NCBI RefSeq assembly: GCF_000308595.1
Contig: NZ_BAGA01000006.1
Location: 1 to 64,000, forward strand
DNA from: Nocardia higoensis NBRC 100133
Lineage (GTDB): Bacteria; Actinomycetota; Actinomycetes; Mycobacteriales; Mycobacteriaceae
Direction: 5' to 3'
Length of the DNA stretch: 64,000 nucleotides
Each line of letters opens with the position of its first letter. Position 1 is the first letter of the stretch. The position numbers were made by a program, and so were the translations under genes. This document shows positions 10,201-17,876 of this stretch, one piece after another. The notes under the pieces were generated by a model. It worked only from the letters and a program-made list of their open reading frames with translations. It did not search any database and had not been told where the DNA came from.

Positions 10201-11132
10201 CGCGCTCGCACGGGGTGCGGGTGGTCTCGGCGATGCTGGGCGAACTGAAATACCGGGCGGGGGACCTGGCGAGTGCCGACCAGCTGCTCGACGAGAGCCA
10301 TCAACTGGTGGCCCGGGTCGGCACCGTCGACGTGCTGCTCGCGACGTTCGTGATCGGCGCGCGGGTGAAGGCGCTGATCGGCGACATGCGCGCCGCGACG
10401 GCACGGCTGGACGAGGGCGGACGTGTCGCCGCGGATGTCGGCCTGCCCCGGCTGGCCGCGTCTGTCCGCGCCGAGCGGCTGCGCCTCGGCCTGCCGGTCG
10501 AGCCGCTGGCCACCGCGGATCTGCTCGGCGGCCGGGGCGTGCGGCGAGTGCGGGGCGCGGACGCGCTGATCGCCGAGGCCGAGGAGATCGCCGCTATTCG
10601 CGCCATGCTGGCCGGCGTCGTCCCCGGGTATACCGAGGAAGCGGCGGTGCGCCATGCCCGCGCGTTGCACGGCCGGGCCGTCGAGCAGGGCCGCCCGCGC
10701 GCCGAACTCGATACCGGTCTGCTGCTGGCCGAATGCCTCGCCGCCGCGGGCTGGGTCGGCGAGGCGGCCGGGCTGCTCGTGCCCGCCGCCGAGACCTGCG
10801 CCCGGCTCGGCTGGCCGCGACCGCTGCTCGATGCCGGGCCGCGGGTGGTCGCGATCCTGCGGGTGCTGCGCAGTGAAGCCGGCCCGGCCGCCGCGGAGGT
10901 GCACCGCGAGGACCGGGCCGCGAGCGACGCGACCGCCGTGGATCCGGCCGCTGTGGATCCGGCCGCTGTGAATCCGGCCGCCGAAGTACGGGCCGCCGGC
11001 GGCTCGGTCGTCGGCGGCCCGGTCGAGGGTGGACGGATCGGGGAGAATCCGGCCGTGGGCGGCTCGGCCACCGGCGAACCGGACGCCCTGCCCCCGCTAC
11101 CGGGAGAGTTCCTCGACGAGGTGCTCGGCTGA
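7269..11132 (+). CDS. pknK: PknK-like serine/threonine protein kinase fused to MalT-type ATPase
   Basis: Cytoplasmic Hanks-type kinase joined to a LuxR/MalT-like regulatory ATPase. Glycine loop GHGGFGVV is at about 61-68 and the catalytic Lys at 83. HRDVKPGN places Asp at 177; DFG is at 195-197 and APE about 30 residues later. No transmembrane segment is visible. A second P-loop, APAGFGKST near residue 447, starts the STAND-type ATPase. A long helical-repeat region fills the rest; I see no C-terminal LuxR helix-turn-helix. The GTG at 7269 is preceded by GAGGTGG. Upstream in-frame starts fall inside the fadB terminator. Length about 1287 residues, longer than M. tuberculosis PknK (about 1110). 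Near the end a 15-bp unit is repeated three times. Orthology to PknK is inferred from domain order. Confidence 0.85.
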   Translation: MKHQPRSDGSEQDSAQVDPSDRPGAGERRAPSTGEPTQRHAPIGIADELAAAGLSGAVEIGHGGFGVVYRCLQTALERVVAVKVLSPDMDTESRERFLREEQAMGRVSGHPNIVDILQVDVTAAGLPFIVMPFCAHGSLERLIVEQGPLSWADTLRVGVKLAGAIESAHRARILHRDVKPGNVLLSAYGEPQLTDFGIARIPGGFRTSSSLITGSPAFTAPEVLKGEEPSIRSDVYGLGATLFALLTGHAAFERQAGERVVAQFLRITTQPVPDLRDQEIPAPVAEAIEAAMSPEVDRRPASAYAFGEMLREAQRALGQVPDEMALLDPVAHDQDIGEVAVETEDQQATQRSVPSVPAVASRRSWPLTLRPNVSRHPNGAGESGVRAGASKTLAQAGWSTTGSSAAPPPAAATKFRPPTPAKEPLARPRLLEILRAGGRRRLALIHAPAGFGKSTIAAQWRTELTERGIPVAWISLDRYDDTEVWFLAHLLQAIHRVRPDIGIGLDQVLEEELDDAVPYVISTLIDEVHSGGETIVVVVENLHRISDPGALRAMDTLLTNGCHHLRFVVTSRDQSGLPLSAMRVDDELVEIGSAQLRLTLAETSRILVERNGFDLTDKQVEQIHRSTDGWPAAVQLISLALRGNNDPQRLLASSPESGHIREYLAENVLDTLERRMLDFLTAIAVTERVNADLAAALSGDSEAELLLAQAEQRELFMRRIDYDPGWYRMQALFAEHLRARLERTDQPKLRALHRKASRWYAEHQFLRKSVDHALAATDLKMALDLVEGGGMDLIDGSRLATLLGTVSKLPLQQVTSRSKLLMAVARANVNLQQSDAARSALGKLTNMLPGGAGEESEARNQRREAAVIAAADAVTRDQTEGVLEQVADVLDDPGDLPTWAVSTAANVAAYARLCAFDFAGAIEIQDWAAPYHEKSRYQLGPVFGLLARGAAAYEQLDVQAALDSFDAACETARRLSGPRSHGVRVVSAMLGELKYRAGDLASADQLLDESHQLVARVGTVDVLLATFVIGARVKALIGDMRAATARLDEGGRVAADVGLPRLAASVRAERLRLGLPVEPLATADLLGGRGVRRVRGADALIAEAEEIAAIRAMLAGVVPGYTEEAAVRHARALHGRAVEQGRPRAELDTGLLLAECLAAAGWVGEAAGLLVPAAETCARLGWPRPLLDAGPRVVAILRVLRSEAGPAAAEVHREDRAASDATAVDPAAVDPAAVNPAAEVRAAGGSVVGGPVEGGRIGENPAVGGSATGEPDALPPLPGEFLDEVLG
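10938..10982 (+). repeat. 15-bp tandem repeat, three copies, in the kinase gene 3' end
   Basis: Units GTGGATCCGGCCGCT at 10938-10952 and 10953-10967 are identical; the third, 10968-10982, has two changes. They encode a VDPAA-type repeat in the disordered C-terminal tail. The frame is preserved. Confidence 0.85.
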
Positions 11133-11146
11133 ACGGACCCGGCGGA

Positions 11147-12463
11147 TCAGGGCTGCCACCACGGGCGCAGCGGAACGGTCCAGCTGCCGTCGGCGGGCAG
11201 TTTGACGCCGAGCACCTGGTGCAGCTGCACCACATTGCGCTGGAAGCCCAGCCGCGAGCCCGCCATGTACAGACCCCACACCTTCGCCGTGCCCTCACCG
11301 ACATCCGCGACGCAGGCATCCCAGTTCTCGACCAGGTTCTTGCACCATTCGTGCAACGTCAGCGCGTAGTGCTCGCGCAGGTTCTCCTCGTGCAGCACCT
11401 CGAGGCCGACGTTCTGGATCTCGGTGATGATGCGCCCGGAACCGATCAGCTCCCCGTCGGGGAAGACGTAGCGGTCGATGAAATCGCCCGCCCTGGTGGT
11501 GCGGGTGTTGTCCGGCCGGGTGATGCAGTGGTTGAGGAACAAGCCGCCCTCGCGCAGCTTGTCGCGCATGTAGCCGAAGTAGAACGGGTAGTTGTGCACG
11601 CCGATGTGCTCGGTGAGCCCGATGGAGGACACCGCGTCGAAGTCGGTCTCCGGCACATCGCGGTAATCGCAGTGGCGCACCTCGGCCAGCTCGCTCAGGC
11701 CCTCCTCGGCGATCTTCTCGCGCGCCCACGCGGCCTGCTCGGCGGACAGGGTCGCGCCGATGACCCGCACGCCGCGTGCCGCCGCGTAACGCACCATGCC
11801 GCCCCAGCCGCAGCCGATGTCGAGCAGCCGGTCGCCCGCCTTCAGCCTCAGCTTCTCGAACACCAGGCGGTACTTGTTCTCCTGGGCCTGCTCCAGCGTC
11901 CAGTCCGGTTCGCCGTAGGCGGCGCAGGTGTAGGTCATCGACGGGCCGAGCACGTACTCGTAGAACTCGTTGGACACGTCGTAGTGGTGATGGATGGCCT
12001 CGGCGTCGCGAGCCTTGGTGTGGCGCAGGCCCTCCAAAGCGATACGCCGCCAGCGCGGGAGTGTCTCCTGCGGTGGCGGCGCGATCGGCTTGAGCCTCTC
12101 CCAGCCCAGTGACCGTGCGATGGTCACCAGCGCCAGTGCCGAGGGACGCCGGAATTTCAACCCCTGCATCGCCTTCAGCGCCTCGTAGGGATCGCCGGGA
12201 TGCACACCGGTGACTGTCATGTCGCCGGAGATGTAGGCGCGTGCCATGCCGAGATCGCCCGGTGCGGTGGCCAGGTAGTTGATGCCGCGCGGGTTCCCGA
12301 TGTGCAGGGTGTAAGGAGCATCCTCCGGGCCCGTGGCGCTACCGTCGTAGGCGGTCAGCCGGATCGGGCTCGTGCCCTCGATGAGGGTGTCGAAGACTTC
12401 GGCAATGGTGAGCTTGGTTCCGAGATCGGCGAAGACGTCGGAACGGTCCTTGAAAGTCGTCAT
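11147..12463 (-). CDS. Cyclopropane-fatty-acid synthase-like SAM methyltransferase (Rv3720-type)
   Basis: 438 residues. The N-terminal 150 residues form a family-specific domain. Then comes the HHHYDVSNEFYEY signature at about 158-170 and the SAM-binding loop LLDIGCGWGG at 213-222, both typical of cyclopropane-fatty-acid synthases. Expected to transfer a methyl or methylene group from S-adenosylmethionine to an unsaturated acyl lipid at the membrane. Related actinobacterial enzymes of this gene pair have been linked to tuberculostearic-acid-type methyl-branched lipids. Start and stop overlap by ATGA with the upstream oxidoreductase gene, so the two are translationally coupled and probably act on the same lipid. 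Ends 14 bases from the convergent kinase gene. Confidence 0.85.
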   Translation of the reverse strand: MTTFKDRSDVFADLGTKLTIAEVFDTLIEGTSPIRLTAYDGSATGPEDAPYTLHIGNPRGINYLATAPGDLGMARAYISGDMTVTGVHPGDPYEALKAMQGLKFRRPSALALVTIARSLGWERLKPIAPPPQETLPRWRRIALEGLRHTKARDAEAIHHHYDVSNEFYEYVLGPSMTYTCAAYGEPDWTLEQAQENKYRLVFEKLRLKAGDRLLDIGCGWGGMVRYAAARGVRVIGATLSAEQAAWAREKIAEEGLSELAEVRHCDYRDVPETDFDAVSSIGLTEHIGVHNYPFYFGYMRDKLREGGLFLNHCITRPDNTRTTRAGDFIDRYVFPDGELIGSGRIITEIQNVGLEVLHEENLREHYALTLHEWCKNLVENWDACVADVGEGTAKVWGLYMAGSRLGFQRNVVQLHQVLGVKLPADGSWTVPLRPWWQP

Positions 12464-13911
12464 CTGCGTTGCACCGCCTTCGAATACAGGTCCAGCAAGC
12501 GCTGGTCCGGGTCGTAGCGTTTTTTGAGTTTCGAGTAGATTTCACCGCCGTACAGCGCCGCGAACTCGTCCTCGCGGTAGTAGGAATCCGAGTACAGCGA
12601 TTTGTGGCCGTCGAATTCGGTCACGGTCTTTTCGATCGCGCGGTTGGCCGCGCCCTCCGGTTGCCCGGGGACGGTCGGCACGGCCGACCAGAATCCGACG
12701 TTCACATAGGTGCGTTCGCGCTCGAGCGGATACAGCGGCCAGCCCCGCGTTCCGCTGACGCCGCGCACGGCGGGCCCGTCCTCGCGCAACCGCAACGGGC
12801 ACAGCCAGATCGGCTCGATCGGGATCTCGCGCAGGAACCACTCCACGAAATCGGCGGTGCGCTCGACCGGCACCTCGATGTCCTGCACCACCCGCTCGCG
12901 CGGCGGGTTGCCCTTGCGCGCCTCGATCTTGTCGCCGATGTGGTACTTGTGGTCGAGCGCCACGAGCTTCCAGTAGAAACTGCTGCGGCGGTAGCGCTTC
13001 GGCCAGAAACGGCGGATGCGGGGGTTCTGGGTGCCGAAGGCGCGTGAGCACCAGAACCAGTCGGTGTCCCAGCGCCACAGGTAGTCGTGGATGGTCAGCC
13101 GGTCACGTTTCGGCGTGGCCGAATCGTGCTGGATGGAGCGGTAATAGATGTCCATCCCGGTGTAGTCGGAGACCGGGCCCGGCTCGTCGGTCTGCCTGCC
13201 GAGGGTCAGGTAGCTCTCGTCGGCGGTGAAGACGACACCGTCGAGGTAGTCGACCCGTTCGCCGTCGTAGCTCTGCTCGTCGACGACGGTGGCGAGAACG
13301 GCTTCGAGTTCGCGCAGGTCGTGGAAGCGCACGTGCCGCAGCGCAACGTAGGGCAGCACCGGCTCGAGCTCGATCTTCAGCCGGACGGTGTAGCCGAGCG
13401 TGCCGTAGGAGTTGGGGAAACCGCGGAACAGCTCGGCGTGCTCGCCGTCGGGTGTGGCGGTGAGGATTTCGCCCGCCCCGGTCAGCACGTCCATCTCCAG
13501 CACCGACTCGTGCGGCAGGCCGTTGCGGAAGGAGGTGGACTCGATGCCGAGACCGGTGACCGCGCCGCCGAGGGTGATGGTCTTGAGCTGAGGCACCACC
13601 AGCGGGGCCAGACCGTAGGGCAGCGTGGCCGCGACCAGGTCCTCGTAGGTGGTCATGCCCGCGACGTCGGCGGTGCGTGCTTCCGGGTCGACGGCGATGA
13701 CACGGGTCAGGCCCGACACGTCCAGTCCGGGCGCGGGGTTGGCCGCTCTGGCCCGGAACAGGTTCGAGGTCTTCTTCGCCAGGCGCACGTTCGCGCCGGG
13801 GGGAATGGCGCGGTAGCTCGCCAGCAGTCGATCGACGCCCGCTCGATGCGCGGCGAACCCTGATTCACGTGTGGCCGGGGTGTGACCGGCCTTGCCCAGA
13901 CTCACTGCCAC
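12460..13911 (-). CDS. FAD-linked oxidoreductase (Rv3719-type, DHCR24-like)
   Basis: 483-residue FAD-binding PCMH-type oxidoreductase. The flavin-binding segment is around residues 75-200 (VDPEARTADVAGMTTYEDL, then TLGGAVTGLGIES), and a DHCR24-like C-terminal half is rich in Trp and Tyr. Coupled by an ATGA overlap to the cyclopropane-synthase-like methyltransferase. A role as the reductase that saturates the methylene intermediate made by that enzyme fits the pairing; this is inference from context and related pairs. GTG start at 13911, with TAGCGT ending seven bases upstream and no clear Shine-Dalgarno, so probably leaderless. Confidence 0.8.
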   Translation of the reverse strand: MAVSLGKAGHTPATRESGFAAHRAGVDRLLASYRAIPPGANVRLAKKTSNLFRARAANPAPGLDVSGLTRVIAVDPEARTADVAGMTTYEDLVAATLPYGLAPLVVPQLKTITLGGAVTGLGIESTSFRNGLPHESVLEMDVLTGAGEILTATPDGEHAELFRGFPNSYGTLGYTVRLKIELEPVLPYVALRHVRFHDLRELEAVLATVVDEQSYDGERVDYLDGVVFTADESYLTLGRQTDEPGPVSDYTGMDIYYRSIQHDSATPKRDRLTIHDYLWRWDTDWFWCSRAFGTQNPRIRRFWPKRYRRSSFYWKLVALDHKYHIGDKIEARKGNPPRERVVQDIEVPVERTADFVEWFLREIPIEPIWLCPLRLREDGPAVRGVSGTRGWPLYPLERERTYVNVGFWSAVPTVPGQPEGAANRAIEKTVTEFDGHKSLYSDSYYREDEFAALYGGEIYSKLKKRYDPDQRLLDLYSKAVQRR

Positions 13912-13918
13912 CCTGACG

Positions 13919-13924
13919 ACGCTA
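13919..13924 (-). promoter_or_regulatory. -10 element (TAGCGT) of the oxidoreductase-methyltransferase operon
   Basis: TAnnnT hexamer on the minus strand, seven bases before the GTG at 13911. It fits a leaderless start. Confidence 0.45.
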
Positions 13925-14054
13925 ATACCCGCGGGTCGGGTCGGCCACCAGAAGGGTGTGATGTCGTTGTAAATCTCGAGGGCGCGCGGGGCTGCTGCGC
14001 CGCCACAGGGCAGGATTGGGGGAGTCGATCGACAACCGGGACAAGGAGTTCACA

Positions 14055-14489
14055 GTGGGACAGGTCAGCGCCAGCAGTTCGATCACCGTTGCGGCCGATC
14101 CGAAGCGCGCGCTCGAAGCCGTGGCGGACTACGTGACGGTGCGACCGCGCATCCTCTCCGCGCACTACCGGGACTACAGGGTCGTCGAGGGCGGCCAGGG
14201 CGAGGGCACCGTCGCCGAATGGATCCTGCAGGCCACCGAGAGCAGGCAGCGCAATGTGCGCGCCACCGTCTCGGTCGCGGGCAACACGGTCACCGAGACC
14301 GACGCCAACTCCTCGCTCGTCACCACCTGGACGATCGCGCCGGAAGGTGCGGGGTCCACGGTCACCCAGACGACCACCTGGCAGGGCGCGGGCGGTGTCA
14401 AGGGCATCTTCGAGGGGATCTTCGCCCCGCTCGGCCTGAAGAAGATCCAGGCCGAGGTGCTCGGCAACCTGCAGCGCGAACTGGCCTGA
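14055..14489 (+). CDS. SRPBCC family protein (Rv3718c-type)
   Basis: 144 residues with the START/SRPBCC hydrophobic-ligand-binding fold pattern: an N-terminal strand-helix (SITVAADPKRALEAVADY), a run of beta strands and a long C-terminal amphipathic helix. Ligand unknown; the neighbouring lipid enzymes suggest a lipid or polyketide. The GTG at 14055 has AAGGAG six bases upstream. A TTG at 14016 in the same frame has no such site. Divergent from the oxidoreductase operon. Confidence 0.75.
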   Translation: MGQVSASSSITVAADPKRALEAVADYVTVRPRILSAHYRDYRVVEGGQGEGTVAEWILQATESRQRNVRATVSVAGNTVTETDANSSLVTTWTIAPEGAGSTVTQTTTWQGAGGVKGIFEGIFAPLGLKKIQAEVLGNLQRELA

Positions 14490-14495
14490 GCCGGA

Positions 14496-14532
14496 ACGCC
14501 CGGCCGCGCTGCTCTCGGGCGCGTCCGGGCGT
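14496..14532. terminator. Candidate bidirectional terminator between convergent genes
   Basis: ACGCCCGG at 14496-14503 pairs with CCGGGCGT at 14525-14532, with additional GC pairing inside the long loop. It sits between the SRPBCC gene and the convergent VOC gene. No T tract. Confidence 0.4.
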
Positions 14533-14560
14533 CGGTGGATGCTCGGTGGGTGCGGCGCGG

Positions 14561-14911
14561 TCAGCCTTCGGCGATGTCGAACAGGTTGCCCTCGGGGTCG
14601 GCCAGCGTGGTCCACACGACGCCGTATTCGTCGAAATCGCCCCGGTGTTCGGCGCCGAGGGCGATCGCCCGGTCGACCTCGGCCTGCCGGTCGGGGGCGT
14701 GCAGGTCCAGATGGACCTTGTTCTTTCCGGGCTCGCGGTCGCCGACCTTCAGGAACATCAGCGTCGGGGATTCGCCGGCCGCGCGGCCGATGGCGGCGAA
14801 GAACTCGTTCGCCTCCGGATCGACGGCGCGGCCGAGCAGTTCGCCCCAGAAGCGGGCCTGAGCGGCGGCGTCGTCGCAGTCGAAGGTGACGGCGGCGATG
14901 GACAGGGTCAT
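14561..14911 (-). CDS. VOC (glyoxalase/bleomycin-resistance fold) protein
   Basis: 116 residues with the beta-alpha-beta-beta-beta repeat of the vicinal oxygen chelate superfamily. It opens with SIAAVTFDCDD and closes with WTTLADPEGNLFDI, where the Glu-Gly-Asn segment is the usual end of the domain. Possible roles are metal-dependent lyase, dioxygenase or drug binding; no substrate can be named. ATG start preceded by GAGGAGAA. It lies 65 bases downstream of the MerR regulator gene on the same strand and is probably controlled by it. Confidence 0.75.
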   Translation of the reverse strand: MTLSIAAVTFDCDDAAAQARFWGELLGRAVDPEANEFFAAIGRAAGESPTLMFLKVGDREPGKNKVHLDLHAPDRQAEVDRAIALGAEHRGDFDEYGVVWTTLADPEGNLFDIAEG

Positions 14912-14976
14912 CTCGTTCTCCTCTTACCTGGTGATGGGTGCCCGGTGATGCGATATCGGGCGGGGTCCGGCGGAGG

Positions 14977-15804
14977 TCACGCCGGGCTCGCGATGGGCCA
15001 GCAGACCTCGGTGCGGTAGTCGGCCGGATCGGCGGCATCGCCCGGACCGACGAGGTAGATCTCGCGCACCGGCTCGGCCAGCGCGTGATCGTGTTCGGCC
15101 ACATGACTTCCGAGCGCGCCGTAGGTGCGGTCGAGCTCGCCGAACGAGCCGCGGTGCAGCGCGATCGCGACGTGCCGGGCGGGCAGGTCGACCAGCTCCA
15201 GGCCGGGGGACAGGGCAGCGCCCGCCGCCGCGTCGGCCGCGGGCACGGGGACATAGGCGAGCACTTCGCCCGCGTCGTCGGTGAAATAGTCCAGCGGATA
15301 GGTCGCGCCCGCGGGTCCGGCCGGTGTGGATCCGGCCTGAGCGATCGCCCGGTAGAGCCGGGGGTAGGCGGCCGCGCACCAGCGGTCGATGTCGTTCCTG
15401 CCGACGACTTCCCGGACGGCCAGCGCGCGGGTCTCGGGCAACGCGCGGTACTGCACCGGCACCGGAGCGGCCGGGGTGAGCAGGGCCCGCAGCGAAGCCA
15501 CCACCTCTCCGGTCCGGCGCAGCTGCTCTTCCATGCGCTCCAGATGCGCGCGCAGCGCGGCGTCGCGGGCCGCGGTGTCGGGAGCCGCCAGTACGCCCTT
15601 GACCTCGGGCAGCGGCATGTCGAGCAGGCGCAGCCTGCGGATCAGCAGCGCCTGCTCGACCTGATCGGTGCGGTAACGGCGGTAGCCCGACCCCGGGTCG
15701 ACCTCGGCTGGGGCGAGCAGACCGATGTCGTGGTAGTACCGCAGGGTTTTGACGCTGAGGTTCGAGAGCCGGGCGAACTCCCCGATGGCGACGGTCGCGG
15801 TCAT
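14977..15804 (-). CDS. MerR family regulator with GyrI-like ligand-binding domain
   Basis: 275 residues. Residues 5-75 are a MerR winged helix (IGEFARLSNLSVKTLRYYHDIG, then GYRRYR), followed by a dimerisation coil (about 80-120). The C-terminal GyrI/BmrR-type effector domain binds hydrophobic or cationic drugs in relatives. Regulators of this type activate promoters with an over-long -35/-10 spacer. Such a promoter, with an inverted repeat in its spacer, lies directly upstream (15812-15842), so autoregulation is likely. The VOC gene follows. Confidence 0.85.
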   Translation of the reverse strand: MTATVAIGEFARLSNLSVKTLRYYHDIGLLAPAEVDPGSGYRRYRTDQVEQALLIRRLRLLDMPLPEVKGVLAAPDTAARDAALRAHLERMEEQLRRTGEVVASLRALLTPAAPVPVQYRALPETRALAVREVVGRNDIDRWCAAAYPRLYRAIAQAGSTPAGPAGATYPLDYFTDDAGEVLAYVPVPAADAAAGAALSPGLELVDLPARHVAIALHRGSFGELDRTYGALGSHVAEHDHALAEPVREIYLVGPGDAADPADYRTEVCWPIASPA

Positions 15805-15811
15805 GGGAGAC

Positions 15812-15842
15812 AGCGAACACCCTCCAGTACGGGGAGAGTCAA
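15812..15842 (-). promoter_or_regulatory. MerR-type promoter with 19-bp spacer and inverted repeat
   Basis: On the minus strand TTGACT (15837-15842) and TTCGCT (15812-15817) are separated by 19 bases. The spacer holds CTCCCC-GTACT-GGAGGG, a near-palindrome. This is the geometry MerR proteins act on by untwisting DNA. The -10 is a weak match. Confidence 0.55.
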
Positions 15843-15910
15843 CTCGGCGTCCTCGTGTCCGCGGAGGGCAGACGTGGCCGGGTGTGCCGCGGTCCGGGCG
15901 CGACGGCGAC

Positions 15911-15916
15911 TAGGCT
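15911..15916 (+). promoter_or_regulatory. -10 element (TAGGCT) upstream of ybaB-recR
   Basis: TAnnnT hexamer 33 bases before the ybaB GTG. A start about seven bases downstream would leave a short 5' leader containing the AGAGGA site. Confidence 0.35.
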
Positions 15917-15949
15917 GAACCGTGACAATCCCGCCAGAGAGGACGTGCC

Positions 15950-16282
15950 GTGCAGCCCGGTGGTCAGTTCGACATGCAGCAGTTACTCGCCCAGGCACAA
16001 CAGATGCAGGAAGCGGTGATGCAGGCGCAGGCCGAGATCGCGGCCGCCGAGGTGACCGGCCAGGCGGGGAACGGGCTGGTCACCGTCACCCTCAAGGCCA
16101 GCGGTGAGGTCGTCGCGCTGACGATCGACCCGAAGGTCGTCGACCCCGAGGACGTGGAGGGTCTGCAGGACCTGATCATCGGCGCGGTCAACGACGCCTC
16201 CGCGCGCGCCCAGCAGCTCGCCGCCGAGCGTCTCGGACCGCTGGCAGGCGGCGGTTCGCTGCCCGGCCTGCCCGGTTTCTGA
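15950..16282 (+). CDS. ybaB: YbaB/EbfC nucleoid-associated protein
   Basis: 110 residues. A Gln/Met-rich N-terminal helix ([16 protein letters not shown]) and the [22 protein letters not shown] strand region are standard for this DNA-binding dimer family. It compacts or marks DNA and is almost always encoded with recR, as here (15 bases apart). GTG start with AGAGGA upstream. In this genome dnaX is not adjacent, although dnaX-ybaB-recR is the common bacterial order. Confidence 0.92.
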   Translation: MQPGGQFDMQQLLAQAQQMQEAVMQAQAEIAAAEVTGQAGNGLVTVTLKASGEVVALTIDPKVVDPEDVEGLQDLIIGAVNDASARAQQLAAERLGPLAGGGSLPGLPGF

Positions 16283-16297
16283 TCGAGGACGCGTCGG

Positions 16298-16906
16298 TTG
16301 TACGAGGGGCCGGTACAGGATCTGATCGACGAACTGGGCAAACTGCCCGGCGTCGGTCCCAAGAGCGCGCAGCGCATCGCCTTCCACCTGCTGCAGGTCG
16401 AGCCGCCGGAGATCGACCGGTTGCAGGCCGCGCTGCAGAAGGTGCGTGACGGCGTGCGCTTCTGCGCGGTGTGCGGCACCGTCGCCGACGGGGAGCTGTG
16501 CAGGCTGTGCGCCGATCCGCGCCGGGACCGCACGATGATCTGCGTCGTCGAGGAACCCAAGGACGTGCAGGCCATCGAGCGGACCAGGGAGTTCCGCGGC
16601 CGCTACCACGTGCTCGGCGGCGCGCTCGACCCGCTCAGCGGCATCGGCCCCGACCAGTTGCGGATCAGGGAACTGCTGGCGCGTATCGGCAATCAGGAAG
16701 ACGGGGTCGACGTCACCGAGGTCATCATCGCCACCGACCCGAACACCGAGGGCGAGGCGACCGCCACCTATCTCGTGCGGATGCTGCGCGATTTCCCCGG
16801 GCTGTCGGTCACCCGGCTGGCGTCGGGGCTGCCGATGGGCGGTGACCTGGAGTTCGCCGACGAGCTGACGCTGGGGCGGGCGTTGTCGGGACGCCGGGCG
16901 CTCTGA
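16298..16906 (+). CDS. recR: Recombination mediator protein RecR
   Basis: 202 residues. A helix-hairpin-helix near the N-terminus ([16 protein letters not shown]), a four-cysteine zinc finger (CAVCGTV...CRLC) and a Toprim domain with [10 protein letters not shown] identify RecR. It acts with RecF and RecO to load RecA on gapped DNA. Start is TTG, with GAGGA about eight bases before it. Co-transcribed with ybaB. Confidence 0.95.
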   Translation: MYEGPVQDLIDELGKLPGVGPKSAQRIAFHLLQVEPPEIDRLQAALQKVRDGVRFCAVCGTVADGELCRLCADPRRDRTMICVVEEPKDVQAIERTREFRGRYHVLGGALDPLSGIGPDQLRIRELLARIGNQEDGVDVTEVIIATDPNTEGEATATYLVRMLRDFPGLSVTRLASGLPMGGDLEFADELTLGRALSGRRAL

Positions 16907-16918
16907 GAGCCGGGCGGC

Positions 16919-17566
16919 TCAGAACTCGACCCGTTCCCAGGTCCGTGCGTCGACGGTCGCCTGATCGCCGCGAGCCCAGGCCCAGATGAGTGCGGCGACG
17001 TCGCGGGGCTCGGTCAGCGTGAGGGCGTAGTGCCGGTCCGGCCCGCCGTCGCGGTACTCGACGGCGAATTCGCCGGGCGCGGTGCGGTAGGTCTGGATGT
17101 AGTGCTGCGGCTCCCGCTCGGCGATGAGATACGGGTTGGGCTCGGCGAGCTCGGGCACCCACTGGTGGATGAGCGTCTCGGTCAGATAGGGGAATTCCCC
17201 CGCCCCGCCGTGGCTCACGGTGACCTCCACCCGGTCGGCCGGGTCGATCAGCCAGGCCAGCTGCGGATCGTAGAGGGCGTAGCCGCGCGGCGTGCCGATC
17301 TCGAACAGCAGCGCGCGCACATGCCCGATCGCGTCGTACGGGCAGGCCACGTGCAGGACCGATCCGGTCGCGCTGCCGCCGACCTCGGCATTGTCGGCGA
17401 GAAAGGAATCCTCCTCCGGCAGCGCCGCATTGCGCTCGTCGACGATCGCGGCCATGGCGGTGACGGCCTCGGTCTGCGGCAGACCCTGCTGCGCGGTCAG
17501 GTAGTCGTCCACCTCGGACGGGGTGCGGGCGACACCGGAGGGCAACAGCACGTGGTCGTAGTTCAC
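16919..17566 (-). CDS. Conserved actinobacterial protein of unknown function
   Basis: 215 residues, soluble, acidic, no signal peptide or membrane segment. Notable stretches are DNAEVGGSATGSVLHVACPYDA, YALYDPQLAWLIDP and a Trp-rich C-terminus (LIWAWARGD). I do not recognise a domain. Convergent with recR, with a short hairpin across both stop codons. GTG start with TAGGCT six bases before it, so probably leaderless. Confidence 0.7.
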   Translation of the reverse strand: MNYDHVLLPSGVARTPSEVDDYLTAQQGLPQTEAVTAMAAIVDERNAALPEEDSFLADNAEVGGSATGSVLHVACPYDAIGHVRALLFEIGTPRGYALYDPQLAWLIDPADRVEVTVSHGGAGEFPYLTETLIHQWVPELAEPNPYLIAEREPQHYIQTYRTAPGEFAVEYRDGGPDRHYALTLTEPRDVAALIWAWARGDQATVDARTWERVEF

Positions 17567-17572
17567 CCGGCC

Positions 17573-17578
17573 AGCCTA
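17573..17578 (-). promoter_or_regulatory. -10 element (TAGGCT) of the 215-residue unknown gene
   Basis: Minus-strand TAnnnT hexamer, six bases before the GTG at 17566. Leaderless arrangement. Confidence 0.45.
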
Positions 17579-17628
17579 GTGAGGCACCGGCCGCGCGCCG
17601 CGCCCGCCGGTCGCACGAGGGCCCGCGA

Positions 17629-17835
17629 TCACGCGCTGTACCGCTGCTCCTTCACCCCGGCGCAGGCGCAACCGCCCGCCACATCCGCGCAGTCGACGAC
17701 GAAGGTGTGCCTGGCCCGATCGACGTCCACGCAGTCCGGCTCGGTGCACTCCGCCGACCAGTCCTCGTGCACGACCAACGTCCCGTGACAGTGGTCGACC
17801 CCGGTGTCGCATCCCCCGCAACCCGGTGCGCGCAT
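17629..17835 (-). CDS. Cysteine-rich mini-protein, possible metal binder
   Basis: 68 residues with eight cysteines: CGGC near the start, HC at about residue 15, a central CTEPDC, and CADVAGGCAC near the C-terminus. The spacing resembles a two-site metal-binding or disulphide-knotted peptide. No signal peptide, so metal binding in the cytoplasm is more likely than disulphides. The ATG at 17835 is preceded by AGGAGG, a strong ribosome site, and an ORF extension upstream has none. Family not recognised. Confidence 0.6.
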   Translation of the reverse strand: MRAPGCGGCDTGVDHCHGTLVVHEDWSAECTEPDCVDVDRARHTFVVDCADVAGGCACAGVKEQRYSA

Positions 17836-17876
17836 GTGTCCTCCTGACTGGAAAATCGGTTCGTCGGTCGACCTAG

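Noticed and set aside
15922..16107. ORF of 61 residues starting five bases after the TAGGCT element
   Set aside because: It overlaps ybaB out of frame, has no recognisable pattern and ends inside it. The ybaB frame is clearly the coding one.
16902..16922. Short hairpin over the recR and 16919 stop codons
   Set aside because: Stem is short with a bulge; too weak to call a terminator.
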